Of a DNA stretch of 64,000 nucleotides, positions 40,101 through 55,300 are shown piece by piece; position 1 is the stretch's first letter, and every line of letters starts with the position of its first letter. The translations under genes were made by a program, and so were the position numbers. The DNA lies in NCBI GenBank assembly GCA_947846985.1, contig CANTUZ010000001.1, forward strand, positions 185,650,455 to 185,714,454. Reading direction: 5' to 3'. The notes under the pieces were generated by a model. That model was not told the DNA's origin. It saw only the letters and a list, made by a program, of their open reading frames with translations, and did not search any database. The DNA is from Fratercula arctica (lineage: Eukaryota; Chordata; Aves; Charadriiformes; Alcidae).

Positions 40101-43100
40101 GCCTTTGAGAAAAAATACACGTTGCACTTCAGCAGGTCTAATGTTTCAGGCACGGAGTCACACCAAAGCAGGAAAGCAGCCTCCAGATGAAAGCTGACCC
40201 GTGCCTGAACATCTCAGCATGACCACATGCAAAGCTAACATCTGTCTGCGCTGCTGAAGAGCACATGCCACTGGAGAGAGACTCTTGAAAAACAGCCAGG
40301 AGCTCGCAGGCAGAGTGCTATCCAAGAGAATTAATTCTGTCCCAGGAACAAAAGAAGTTGCATATTTTCAATATACTTACTACAAGATTCACTTTTTGCA
40401 CACAGCAACCTCAGGCGGCCAGCTCCATACAACAGGAGAGCAAGGCTAAACCTAGCAATGATTTGAAAACTTCAGTAGGTTTACCAAAGAATACAGTTGA
40501 GATAGAACTGCCCATTATAAAGAGGCCAAAAACAGGCAAAGAAATGGGGAAATGGTGAAGTCAATGCCAAGCATATGACGAGGCATTAAATCAGGCCTTT
40601 ATATAAGTGGTTTGTAGTCTTGAGGCTACGCTGCGTCCACAGTCACTCCCAAACTCTAGGATGTCAGCAAACCATATCAGTTTTCACAATACAAGGTTTG
40701 CTATATGCTTGAAGACCTGCTTTCCTAGTGTGGATTGTATACCTGCCTCCTATTTCTTTGATTGATTCTTTTACAAAAAAAACCCAGGGCACATCTTAAG
40801 GACACGAAATGCAGTCCTTCATGACAGCCTGACACAGTGACACAGAACATTGCATAATTCACTCTGCCATGTCCAGGGAATGAGAAGAGATTATTCTTGT
40901 TCATTACAGTGAACAAATATTCCTCAAAATACAGGGGAAATCTGTCTTTAGAGCAGGAGGGGATCATTTCCACTTTACTTTTCTGGAAAAAAAAGTGATC
41001 TTTAAAGTGAACTTGTTGACTTGTAAGGGGAATATGAAATCACGTTTTTCCCTTCTTCCTTCCCTGCCAGGAGTTTGTATAAACCTGTTTGCCAAAGACT
41101 GGTGGTTCTTGGCCATTCTGGACTATCAGATAATAAATGTGATCAAAACCTCAAAGTTTTGCAATACAGTATGATTTTTTAAAAAAAGAATTATTTGATT
41201 TGGAAAGCTTATCAATACCAAAACTATTAATAAAAAAAATTCCCGAACAGTTACCTGCCAGTGCCCATTCACCAGTGCCATGCGAGTGTCCACTGTAGTA
41301 TAAAATGTAGGTATCGTGTCTGGGTCCATCTGCTGTCCGAAGTTCAAGAAAAGACTTGATCTTGGAGTGAAGGGTATCAAAGGTCAGTCCGCTCGTAGAG
41401 TAATCACAACCATACGTCTCAATCATGTGATATGCAAAAAATCTTTGGATGGCATTAAGCATGCCAGTAGACCTCAGATTCAACTCTTGTACATGCTCAG
41501 GTGGAAGAAGAGTTGGCTGGCCATCGGGACTAAAGAAAAGAAAAACAGCTATGATTATGATTTGTAATTATTCCATGCTTAGCGGACTTTCAGCAGTTGA
41601 TGATTTTTTTTTTTCACCCTGCGCATATTTTCTCTGCTATGTAGTAGCACTGTTTTAAATTCAAATTTACTTGAAATTTACAGTTTATAAACAATTCAAA
41701 ATACTGTATTTGAGTGAGGGACCGCAATCTCCCCCTCCCTTCTGTCACACTTCTTCACTTCAAAGGGTACTCCTTACACAGCCCCATGCCATTCTGGCAG
41801 CTGAGAGACAGAGGGAGAGTCAGAGGAGCCGTGATGTGAACATGGTGGGCTTCAATGATTTCATTAAGTCCCACTGAAATAGGACTGCCTTCACACAGAC
41901 ATTTGTTCACACACAACTAGAAAGAAGCGCAGGGGGAATGAGTGTCAGTCTGTGCAAAACATCATGCAAACTAGTTTCCAATGATAGACTAAAGAGAAAT
42001 CCAAGTACACATTTTGCTCAGATATTTTGAATTAATTTCTCTCTGTCCCAAACTAGCTGTTATTTAATATGGTACTCACGCAAATACAGTAATTCTTACT
42101 TGTGTGTGCTGTTCAGATGCTGATCTTTCAGCATAAGAAATATGTTTCAGATGGTATTCCCTTATAAAATTAAAGTTCTAAGAAAATTACAAACTAGACC
42201 TGGAACAAACCATGTACATATAGATATGTGTGCGTGTATATATGAATATGCATATATAACAAAAGAGCCCCTGGGTTCCCTGGGCAATGGACAGATTTTG
42301 TGCATGAAAATACGGAGATGGTCTTACTCTCCTAAAAGAAAACATGACTTCTGGTTTTTATACATATTTCTGTATGTATATATGTATGTATTCTTCATGT
42401 ATTTGGTTTGCAAGTCACTGTGTAAAGCTACCTGCTTTCTTTTTCAGTCTTGCTAATTAAATTTCACACCTCCTCACTCGTCTAGTGTCTCCAAGAAGGC
42501 TAATGTTCCACTACTACAATTATATTGAATTATTACTGTTTGTCTTAGCAAGCGAAGACTGGGCCCATTACTGAAACAGTCAAGCTTTATTAATAAGGAA
42601 GTTTAGTTCTGTCAGGTCCTAAACAGCTGCTCAAGAGTATCTCATTGACTCAGAAATTAGAGAACACTGGCAGAGCTAGAATAACATAATACAATAAAAG
42701 AATTAAATTATTGCCATGGAAACAAAAATAATTTATTTCTATTGTAATGTAAATTTGGAAAATTTATTGTTTTAATCTCTAACAATAATTGACTACATGG
42801 GACTTTTTTTAAAAAGAGTGCACAGCTGAAGACTGTAGATTGAAGCTCAGAAAATTTGTTTTTACAGTATTTTACGCTATTAAGAGACAGTGATCTAAGA
42901 TCAGCACACTACCTTCTGGTTTTTTGGCCCGTTATTTTTTTTTTCCCTGTTCACTGAATCCATTACACATACTGCAAGCTGGGCAGTTTTCATAAATTGG
43001 GCAGTTCTATTTTTAAGCCTTTCATTTCAATTTACCACTTTGCTTCTCTTGTAACTCAAATGGATAACTTACATAGCTCTTGTTTTATTATTTAGCAAAA

Positions 43101-46100
43101 AAGGGTGTACACACAATTTTAATTATACAGCTAAAGTAGCATTTTTAAGTTTAAAGCTTCTAAGAAAAGCACACAAATGGGTAAATAATAATAGTACAAT
43201 CCCTCCACCCCTAAGCATTTATCATATGATAACATTTATATTGCAAGAAAAATCAGCTGTAAATTCACAATACCAATAAGTGACATGTAGTCCACTTGCA
43301 AATCTAATTTTAATGTCTTTTAAATGTAGACACCATCTCATTTAATAGAATTCAAAATTGTTTTAAACTGATTTGTCTGGTTTATTAAATCTCCTGTTAT
43401 AAAATACCTGCACTCAGTCAAATGCCCCAATCCTCCTTTGCATGAGATACAGACTGTGGAATCTGCCTATGCGTGATCGGTGCGTAAAGCATTCATTGGT
43501 TTTCCAAAAGCAAATTAGATACATATAAAATGGTGGAGTTATTCATTCCTTTTGGAAGGTGAGGACAAGGAAAAATACACTATTTGCCTATTACTTAAAT
43601 TTGTATGTAATTATTGAAAAATACAAGCAACAGCACTGCATTGCCTTTACAAGCTAACAGTACACTTACAGTACCATGAAGCTGCAATACACAGTAACTA
43701 TACCTGCAAAAGTTGGTGGGAATCACGACAGCATACCCAACACACGTTCCTCCCAAGCAGTTTCCCAGCTCATGGAAAAGGCCATGAGCCATGGACTCCA
43801 GAGGTAAAACGATGAGAAATGCACTCATGAAGATCCCATTGGTTGGCTAAAAAGAAAACAGACAGATTTAGGTATTGCATGAAAAATCTTTCCTATCTGT
43901 TTGTCATGGTTTATGAATAATTCCCTGTGTTTAATCAAACATAATTGGGTCCTGAAACATGCAAGTTATCATACGTAATGTATACTTATTTTTCCACATG
44001 TTACACGGTGAAGTACTCTAAAGACAAATGAAAGGCCAAGCTAGGGGTCTGGTTAGAAGGTAGCTGGTAAGCTTCTGAAAGGAATGAATTTGAAAACACT
44101 AACAGTACAGGAATTACATTTAAAAGCCCTGATAATAGCTTAGCTTTACCCATTTAAGCAGGAAAATCAAATGCCATGAAATTATTTATGTGTATAAAGG
44201 AAGTGTATCCGTATATATCTGCAGGATCAGGCCTTAATCAGTAAGTACAACACAGAATATTATGTACCTAGCATCAGATGATAGCATACTATGCTGCATC
44301 ATTAAAAATACAGATTTAATTATTCCTGCTTTTTAATGCCAGAGTTTTTAAAATATTCTTTGTGGAATACTATGTATCACACACAAGATGACTTGTGAGA
44401 AAATTTATGAACATTATTGGAATTAAAAAGACAATTCTTTATCAGCTACATAAACATCAGATGAGAAGAGACATCCACTACACGACTTTGTAGCCTTCAC
44501 GCAGCTTTGTGCTTTGTCCATTGAGCTTTCTTGTTCTGTAGGTAAAAAGCAGTTTTGGAAAAGATTACACTCACTGATACATAGATGATTTCTGTGAAAA
44601 AGTGAGTTTCAAAAGTCAAGTCTCAACCCCTAGTACTAGCAAAATAAAAACGGACTTCTGAAATGCCACCTGTCAGCGAGAGGCAGAACAGATATAGATT
44701 AATTTTAATTATTTTAACATGATGTGACTGGGTTTAATGAGGCATTAAATGCTTTAGGAAAGGTAGAAACAGTATTGTAATATATAATTAACCAAGAACT
44801 TTAATATCCATGGTGCAGTTATTAAACATTGAAGTTTGTTATGCAGCAAATGAAATAAATTCACAGCTATGGATTTATGTCTTGAGAAGAGCCCTGTGGC
44901 CTCTGACCACATCTATGTTTATTTGCCGTCTTTGCATAAAACTACATTATTAATGTTTTTTAAAAATCTGGATATTGCCTTATTGTTTAACACTCAATGG
45001 TTTGATGTAGACTGGTAGTTCAACTTAACACATAGACAAAGGTAAATAACTCAACTATATTCAGTTTTTAAACAGGTAAATACTGCACGACTTAGTTTGA
45101 AAGAACAGCTTTACCCATCTAACGTGCTTCCTGCCCTAGGGAAGAAAACTGTTTGCCATTATACTTCTGATAGAATTCCACCTATGAGTGCTTGAAATGG
45201 TGACAGCAATACCTTTAACCACAAATAAACACCAGATTGTGATACTGACTGATAACTAACTGATAGCATTATTAAGTGATAGCACTATTCTCAAATAACT
45301 GGTAGCTGTTAACTGATAGCATTATTCTCAAATTCCAACATCTGAAACTGCTATAAAACTATATACAGCTCCTATTATGCTTCATGCAATTCTTGACAAA
45401 TGAAAAGTTTATTTATTTATCTTCTAGCTCTCAAGGGCATGAGGACATGACATTGAGAAGACATCAAATCCTGTTCCAGAAGAACCATCAAGAGCTTCCC
45501 TTTACCCACAGCCCTGCACACCTTATCATAAAAGTGCAATTAATACACTTATTGATTTGCTAACATTCGAATTAGAAAACTGGTTCGGATATAACAAGTC
45601 CATCAACAGGTGATAATGGTAGTGTTAATACTGCAATCCAATTTCACGTGGTATAATGTAATTTGACGTTTTGTGCTAATAATTTAAATCTACAAGGAGC
45701 AATGTGTGCCTATGAAGCACACATACATTATAATAGGAGATTCACAATCACTTGTAAATACATCATTTTCCTAGCCATCTCAGGAGGTACTCTGCATTGC
45801 TCCAGATGCATGCTTTCCCCTGCCCGAGTCATGCCTACACTCAGAGGGTGTCTGCTCCCTCACTCAATGAGCAAGTGAGCGAGCAGATGGAATGTATTGA
45901 GGACAAGTGCAGAGAAGCATTCACACAGTGCATTCTTGAGTTTTGTGTCAGAGAAGAAGGATTTCCAGAATTAATTTTCCCCAAATACATACAATTACCT
46001 GAAATCACCAGAAGACAAGAAAGCTTAAAACAGTGTTAACAATTATAGTGCAATCTCAACTTGTTGTGTTGTTAATAAGGAGAAAAGAATCCTGTAATTA

Positions 46101-46354
46101 AGACAATATAATTTTTGTTTCAAATGTATCAGCAGATAGTGCTCATTTTTGTGGCTCAGTTTTCAAAATGCACTCTGAAAAGGACTCAGAGCAGCATCAA
46201 TAAAAACTTAGAAAGATTTGGTTAATTTCTGTTCTATAGAAACCTCATAAAATATACAACTTTGATGAAATAGTGGAGCTCTCTAGCTAAATTAGTTTCA
46301 AGATTTGGAGACTTACTTTTGCAATGGTAGATACCAGAAGGATAATTTGCTTTA

Positions 46355-46389
<35 letters not shown>

Positions 46390-49300
46390 AGACCCTGCAG
46401 AAATTGAAGTTCTTGTCTGGAAAAGCTTCTATTCACGATCGGTTAGTTAGAGGATTTTCTAAACCTTGGAAAGGCTGAATGCATGGACCAGGAAGTATTA
46501 TAATGCATTTTTATGACAAATTCAGCTTTTCCATCATATATAAATACGAGTTTTCTTGGATCTTGTTAGAGCAAACTGCTCTTACATTGCATTAGTGTTT
46601 TGGTCCCAGTGAACATATTACAAAATAAAAAACACACTTGCCCATAAAAACTACAGCTATCATAATATCCTAAAGAATACTACTATATTATTACTTTATA
46701 TAATTTTATTGTAAAAGTTTTCTTCCAACATGACATCTCATTCTAAACGCTCCCTGTGTTTTCTTAATCCCCTAAAACACATGCAAGTTATTAAGCCTAC
46801 AGAGTGTTCTGCAATAACACAACTTGAGATCATCACAAAGATTAATAGTTTCACCAAGCTTCTGACTGAGTCTGACTCCTAAAAAAAAAAAATAAAATTA
46901 TATTTAATTGTTGAAATTACTCCGACTAATATGAAGATACTGGCAAGAAAATACATAAGTACTTGTGAGATAAGGATCCTACAGAGAAACTGTAAGCATC
47001 ATCTCAGTGATCCATCTGGCTCTGTATCCTGCTTTTAGTTCGTACCAAGCATTAAAGAGGAATGGGAAATATGTTCTATAGTGTTATGAATCAACTTGGC
47101 TCCATCTGAAGGTTCAAATTCATCTTCATTTAGTGGCCATCTTACACTATGAAGTAGGAAAGTATTGTTAGTATGGATATTTTACATGTATAGACATCTA
47201 TCTAATGCAAAGATGCTGGCACTTGCTGTCAGCACTTTTTCAGCAGTTTTGATTTAGAAGAAATGTATCACTAACAAATATAAGAATGATTAATGATGAT
47301 TACAGAAGCTCTTTAGTAAGATAATAAAGTATTTTAATTCAGGGCTGCGAAAAAATGGCTGGTGGCATTTTAAAATATCTAACCTATAAGAACTTGAAAT
47401 AGCAAAAAACAATATCTAATTAAGTTAGTAATTACTGTAAATCTGAAGATAGGTCCCTCTTTTAAGATAACAGCTAAGATGCCAGGTGGACACTGTCAGT
47501 GCTTTACTAAATCCAAAAGATTTGATGACTGGTTCTTAATGGGGCAGATGGCCATGGATGCATAGGTGAAGCCAGAAAGGGATTTTGTTCTTTCATCTGT
47601 TCAAGACATTTTCATTCTGTTTTCGCCTGCCCTGGCAATCTCAGCTGCAGCACATCCCCGTTCTCTCAGTGCCCATTGGTTCCAGACAGACTGCTCAAAA
47701 AGCAAACAGAAGACAGGGACCATCTCAGCAAACCCACAAAAAACATGAGAAGCCATTTAATCTCTTAGCCTTTGGAGTTTTTTTGCCTTTGTTTGTCTTC
47801 TTCTAAATTAATATTTAAGAAATACACAGTGTCATTTCAAAGACAAAGTTCTCATTTCAAATAATGTAGAAAAGGTAAAAAAAATATACTTCTTGCCTCT
47901 GATGATTGAAATGACAGATAATAAAAGATTGGTGAGATTTCACTGGTAGTATTATCTTTCCACTTTCTTTAGCTTTTCAAGCCACACTTATTGTTAAGTG
48001 CAACTGTTAAAGCACCAGAAGAATTTAGAGGTATTTTACAGCCAAGATATATAATTTTATATTCACAGACAGGACAACCCCAGTCCCAAGGAGTAAACCA
48101 CGGTTGGAAGTGGAATCATTAACAATGGAGCATTACTGACATGTGACTGACGAAAATAACGAGGAGGAAGAAAAAAAACCAAAAACCCCCCGCTTGTTTA
48201 AATTGGAAGCCAGTTACAAAGGCCTACAGAAGAGCCCTACTGATTAAAACAGAAATAAATTACTAAACATATGTCAACTAAGATGATCACAGAATCACTG
48301 AATGGTTGAGGTTGGAAGGGGTCTCTGGAAATGGGCTGGCACAACCCTCTGCTCAAGCAGGGCCACCTAGAGTCAGCTGCCTGGGATTATATGTGGCAGA
48401 CCAAAAATTTACAAAGCTGAATAATATTCACCTATTTTTTATAGATATAATTTTTATATATATTATATAATTTTATATATATTTTTATATATATGTATCT
48501 GCTTAGCTCCTCTGCAGTGATTCTGCAAAAACAAGTATATGCTCCACGATGGAGAACGCTCAGCAGAAAAAGGATAATGTGATAACTGATCTACAAATAT
48601 TTGATGGACAGCTTATTCCAAATGAAAACAAGACACGTATATTACAGGTAAAAAGAAGCTTCAAGACAAAATTTGCAAAGTTACAATGTAGATCAACTAG
48701 CAGAGGAAACAGTCTTATAACAAGCTATTGAACAAAAGAATAGTCTCTGGAGAACAATAAATAATCCATTACTTCTCACTATTAAAACAGCACCGAGAAA
48801 ACCTAGAAAACAGTTTGCAGAAAATAGTCATCATGTTCACTGGCAGACAGATTCAATACGTTACATTTCTACCCCTGACTCCTGTTCTAACCATGGGAAA
48901 GCCTGTGCTTTAGTCTACGTGCATTTGTCCCAGCAAAACCAGAAGTTGCTGTCAATTTATAAGGACACTAACTGGACGTTGGTTTTTTTTTTAATATATA
49001 TAAAAATTTGATTTCTGAAATTACTGAGACTTTGACAGCAAGCTTAACACATAAATCAGATACTTCAGACTGACAATGAAGAGTTCCTCTCTCTTGTCAC
49101 CGGAGATCCCCATCATGACCTTGGGCCCTCGGAAGCAGTGGTGACAGGGAACTAAAGATGACCAGGCTGACAGAGAAGGGAAAAAAAAAAAAGCAGGAGT
49201 GGCATTGCTATTTGAGAAACTACAGAGAGAGGCCAGAAGGCGCAGCAAGGCTTCCAGGGGAAAAAAGAAAAAGAATTAAACCGGACAAGCAAAGCTTGAG

Positions 49301-52300
49301 GAGGACTGGATTAAAAATACAAGTCAGGAAGAAAAGCAGGGGAAAGTGAAAGAGAACGACAGGATATTATTTGCATTCAAAAAAAGTTATTTAATCTGTG
49401 ATGTTAACAAAAGTATGTGCAAGTAAATACAGATGTTACTTAGAAAACTTCTTACTATTCAGAAAACAATCTTGTTTTTAGAGAAGTTAAAAAAGTCACC
49501 ATCTTCAATTTTATTAAGGCATTGTAAATTGATCTTTCAAGAAACACCAGGCAACCACACCACAATAAAGACCACAGAATCACTAACTGTCCCCAAAACA
49601 AGAAAATACTCATATACACAATAAACTAACTTTTCTTCCATGAATAATTCGAGTTAAATATTACTGTCTGTCTAAGTACTCAAGCATATAATGAATACTA
49701 GTATTTTACTAACCCATAAACTTCACTAACAAGAATAATGTACTGCAAGTACTTCATTCCATTACTTTACCTGACTCTGACACAGTTCATTTTTCTCTTG
49801 GTAATATTAAACACGGGTTTTCCAGGGATAATAATTCTCTTTGGCCAGTAATTCAGAAAAACTGTACTGTTACCTTGGCACAGAGCACTTAACAAAATAT
49901 GATTTTAAATTTCTGAGAAAAAGACTCCTCCAAACCTTTCCAAGATCTTCGCTTGCAAATTCCAAGACACCCATCTGCAAATTTTTCATCATTTTACTGG
50001 CTTCTGAAAGAAGTAATGGCCGAGTCATTTGCATGACTTCTGCTGGATCTTGTCCCATCCAAGAGCTTAATTATGGACAGGCACGTGAGTAATTGCTGAA
50101 ATGAGTAAGTTGGAGTTAAAGCATCTATTGATCTGACTGAAATTACTCAAACAAATGTAAAGGCAGGTGCAGAACACTTTCCCACGGATTTTGCAAGGAA
50201 AATTTCAACGTATTCCTACTGACAAGTCAAGGTGTCTTTCCATTCCAGTTAAAGCAGGGATTATTCTCAGAAGTAGACCATGTCCCAGCTGAAACACGCC
50301 CCACTGAAAAGCTGCTACTCCATTTTTGAATGCAACGGGCTTTAACAAATTACTTTTACACTTCTCGTGCTTTCTGAGCTCATCCTTCAGTTTCAGACAG
50401 ACCTGACAATTCCGCTCTTCACATTTAAAGCTTAATCTGTTGGAGAAGGATTCCGCTCTCAGGAGCCACAGGTCTTCCCAAGCACGTATTGAAGCACCAG
50501 GAATGGAGACTTTCAACCCACGACTTATTACAAGGGGTAAGGTCCCCATAAAGAAAGGTCTTTGGCCTACAGGACTTCCAGCCTCAACAATTCTGCATGA
50601 GTCACAAAACACCATGTGTGCAACAGTGAGTTAATTGACCCCACTTTAAAGGCCCTTACACAAAAGGAGATTTGATATTTTTCTGGCAATTTTAATCAAA
50701 TAGGATACTTCTAGCCAACAATTAGCAGACAACTGTCTCTTTAGGTCTTGACCTTTCATACACTTGAGATTTATATGATGCACAGATACTACAGTTATTA
50801 AAAATGTTAAAAGGGCATATATAATGTGTTTGTAACAAAGTCTTCCATGAAACAGAACCCCTCTCATTACCGCATTTTTGGCTGTAACACACACAGCTGA
50901 GCTAGACTTTTTATATGCTTGGGCTAATTATTTACAGCTGACTGTTAGAAAAGTACCTTTCCAAGGCTCAGGTTTTTAGCCAATTCTATTTGTTATATAG
51001 GAGGTCAAATGTCAGACCATAAAGTGATTTCAAGCCACCTCTCTTATCAAATGTAGTATCATTAAACAAGCTTTCAGTACATCTTCAGAGTTAGGAAAGG
51101 TATAAATAAAAAATGCTTCACCTTCCAGGTGACACTTAACAGACTTCAGATACAATTAACACTTACTAAAATGACTACATAAATCCCAAACTGAAGTTGC
51201 AAAAAGTGAAAACTGTTAATCTTACGCATATAAAAAAATGTTTAAATAACTTTAAAAAAGCAAACTTTTTCAGGAACTGGTGACTGAGGAATACTTGGCA
51301 TGGCTAAGAGGATGTATGGAAAAAATACGTTGAAAATTTAAGTAAAAAAAAATTCCATAATATAAGAATGTAAGCGTGGCTGTATTAGGCTGCACCAAAG
51401 GTCTGTCTATAAGAATGTCTTGTCTCCAAAGAGGCCAAATGGATGCCTAGGAAAGACTGTAAGACAGACCAAGCATCTGTTTCCTGAGTACTCCAACCAC
51501 CGGTGGTTCAAGGATTTCCTGAGCCAGGCATGATTTCCATATAGTATGTAAACCTCAGTGACTTTGTTTCCATGAACTTGCCCAGCTTCCTCCTGAGCCT
51601 CTGCAACCACTTGGTACACACAGCCATGATGTGCCACGATAAACAGCCCCAGAGCCAACTCAGCACTGTTTGAGGAACTATTCCCACCTCTCTGGCTCCA
51701 ACCCGCTTCTCGACAATTTGATTCCCCTCAACTTCTGCACTGGAACTGATCGTTTATTGTCTCTTACTGTTTACCTTCTCCCATATCACACATATTTTAT
51801 ATGTTCATCATATTCTCACTTAGTTTTCTCTTTTCCTGACTGAAGCATCTTTGTTTATTCATTCCCTCCACATAAACTTTTTCATGTCTATAATGAATTT
51901 TATTGCCCTTCTCCGAACCTTCACTTGTTTTCTTATCTATAGGATGGCAAGTAAGAATTGCACAGTTATTCAAAATACAGAAGCTATGGATTTACACAGT
52001 GGCATAATGATACCCTCAGTCCGTTCCTAATAATTCCCAATATTTAATTTGCTTTTTTGAGCACTGATAAACATTAAGCTGATGTTTTCATGGAAAGGCA
52101 TCTAACACAGCCCTATCTCTTTCTACCACATAGTGATGTCACCAGCTTTTTTCTACAGCAAAGTTTTCTTCAAACATACCCAAACAAAACCCTGAAATCC
52201 CAGCCCACTAAGTATTTAGCAATAACTATTGCTTTTTAAAGAGCAAAGCCAGAGAGTATTCTCTAACAGTCTGATTTGCTGCCTTACTGTTACAATACAT

Positions 52301-55300
52301 ATAAATCACTATAAGGAAAGTATATATTTACTAGAGAAACTTGTTTGCTCCGTTACTCTTGAATTTGTTAGACCTCCTGAAACAGTAGACTTAAAAATCC
52401 AGCAAAAGATTCTGAAGTAGAGTCTTGAGGCCTTGAATTCCCCCTACAAAGAAGAGTAATTGTTTTTTTCTAGAGGTTTCCTTAAAAAAACAAATGCCCT
52501 GCAAGAGTGTAGATTTTGTGCTCATGCATCATTGCTTTCTTACTTCTAATTATTTTGAAACCTGACATTATCCAGAAAAATACAGAAAAGGCCACAGTTT
52601 CCTGCTATCACTATAATAAATGATACATCCGTTTATTAAATTATATTCTGGCCAGGTCTGATAAAGTATTTAATTTTCTGACAACAGATGAAATAGCCAC
52701 AGTGATCTGCAAGGCAAACATCATAACATCTTCTGAAGTAGGAACTATTTTAGCTGGAGACAACCACATTCATAAACTTAATCTAACTGATTCCTAGAAA
52801 TACATGATGAAAGAAATAGAGTAAAAGAAATGTAAATGTAATTATCTACTAAAACTAAATGATTATTATAAAAACCTGGATTTCCAGACAAGTGAAAGTA
52901 TTTGGTCTGATGCCCTTCTCTTTTTGCCACTAGAACTACTCCTTTTCCCACTGAATAGGCAAATATACAACCTATCAGACAGAGGTGATGGGCAACAGCT
53001 TATCTTATTTACACACAGGACACCAATAACAAACATTAAGGTTTTAGTTGCATTTCCAGTTTGCTTCTTGTGAACAGTTCCGCACAAGTCATTCCACAGC
53101 ACTTCTTCAGAGTTAGAGAGGACTGAAAATTATCAGACAGTAACAGTTGCAGTTATTTTGGGGCAGTGGGCGGAGACAGAAAAAAATTACAAAGAATTAT
53201 CAATCAAAGTGAAGAGAAAAAAGCAACACAATGGGTGTGAATTCAATCCTCCTTATGGGCACAGTGCCTGTGTGCTTTAAGCAGATGGATGGGGAAAGAG
53301 AGGCCTTCTCCTGAAGAGTCCGTCCAAGGCTGGTGGTTGTAACTCCCTGCAGACAGGCTCTGGGTGCCAACAAAAGGAACCACCTCTCTCCAGTGGGTAT
53401 CCGGACAACTTACACACTTAAGTTGTTCCGACTGCTTTGTTAGGTGTAACGGGGTGGAGTGACTCTATCCAAGTAATTTAAAACTATGCAATTATTAACT
53501 AACATGTCTTAGGATGTTAAAGGAGGAGGGCAAGGATAGAGAAATTAATAAGACTGTCTGATAGAGATGGTAAAAAAATTGCTTCTACTGACAAACAGTC
53601 ATCTAGCATTTAAAAATTAAAGACTATCATTTTGATAAAATCACACACCTCGTAAGAGAAAGTATGGAAGTTAGCAATATTAGAATGCTGCTATTCCATC
53701 TTTATTGTTTCTGTCTCCCAAACCACCTTCCCATTTCTTCTGGTGCATTAGAACCTTCACTTTCTGTAAATACAGTTTTGGGATTTTTCTTATCTGCTTC
53801 TTTTTGGTTCTACTTCTTCCTTTTGTCCTTTCTGCAAGCCCACACACTATAGCTATGCATGCTGATACTTTTCCAAAGAAAGAGCAAAACTACCCAGACT
53901 TCCTCCCACGCTTGTCTGTTAAACTCTAATGCTCTTCATGCAAAAAAGAACAAAACAAAACCCCAAACCAAAAATACCCAAACAAAAAAATCACAAAACC
54001 AAACCCATACCAAACAAAAAACCAAACACACAAACTCACAAAATAATTGTAAATCTTCTTTTCCACCAAGTTCTGTAACACCTTTCATCCACAAGGTTAT
54101 TTAATCTAAGAAAATCTGCAGGAATGAACTGGAAACACTAAGGAGAAGTTTCTGGAGACTGGATCTGCCATAAATAATACATAATTTTTATATATTATTA
54201 TTATATATATGTCATTCATTTAAGAGATGCATGGGTAAAAAAAAGATTGTCATTGATTTTTAGACAAGCTTAAAAAAGAAAATAGATACGAAACTCCCTT
54301 TTCACCCTACTGCAACTGTGACACCACACAATGTACTTAAACTTGAGCATTTTGAGAGAAATGTATGTCTTCTGCTAAAGAAAATATACTTAATTAAGAA
54401 AGGGAAAGAAAAGTAAAAAAACACTGTGATTTTAAGAACTGGTCTTTCAAAGGACATATCCTGTGGTGCATAACTAGATTTGAAAATAAGACAGAGCATG
54501 TGCCAACAATTTACTATTTTATCAGCTGACCTCTAACTCCACATTAATGGTTAAATGCAAAGCAAAATTATTGCAAATTACATTCTTAAAACACAAATTT
54601 TCCTTGATTCCATTGAAATAGTCCATAAGAAAAGCCCTCAATATAGTGAGCGTTACTCGGGTTCAACACAGTGATTTACTTTGAAAACAAGTTTTATGGC
54701 ACAATAAATTCAAAAGCAAAATCATTTTGTTAAGTAGGTAAACTTAAAATACTTTGCACACTTTTTTTGCCCCTGGAAGCATTAATTCTTCCCATTCTGC
54801 CCACATAAAGAAGCTGGTATGTTCCAGTTGCCTTAACAGGCCACAGACAAAGCAGCATGAAGTGTTCAATTTGAAGAGCACGCTAGAGAAACCAAGGGTT
54901 CAAACTTCAAATTGCTGAGCCACAGCACACCATCAAATGTCACAGGAATTCTAAGGAGCTAACAATTCTCAGGAGCATTCTCAAGAGGGACATCAAGATA
55001 AAGAGATTATTATTTACCTGCCAAGAAACGGCTCCCAAAACAGCAGTCGCGACAAGGCTGAAAAATACTAGCTGTTCCGAAATTAAGCAGAAGTGACGCA
55101 TTCCTTTAGATGCCATAACTCTGTCAAGGCTGTTGTTTTCTGCACGATGAGTATAGTATACCTTGTGACAGTCATTTAGTTTTGTGTGAAATCCCCACAG
55201 GGTTATAAAAAAAATGACATGACAGATCATCCAGAAAATTCCAAAAATAGAAAAACCAGGTATCACAAAATACCAGAGATCCAAATCACGTAGTTTAAAG

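Larger units (their letters stand above)
43847..55017 (-). other. TMEM168: TMEM168 intron 2
   Basis: 11.2 kb, the largest intron. Holds two CR1 fragments (48288 and 51365), a 27-base A tract, AT microsatellites (48438; about 54185-54212) and an A/C-rich stretch at 53940. No nested gene recognised. Confidence 0.9.

Noticed and set aside
46360..46386. Poly(A) tract as the tail of a processed pseudogene
   Set aside because: No gene-derived body or target-site duplication recognised next to it.
54940..55017. Continuation of the exon 2 open frame past Gln379
   Set aside because: A canonical GTAAA donor follows Gln379, and the known protein continues with the sequence found in exon 3; the extension is read-through into intron 2.
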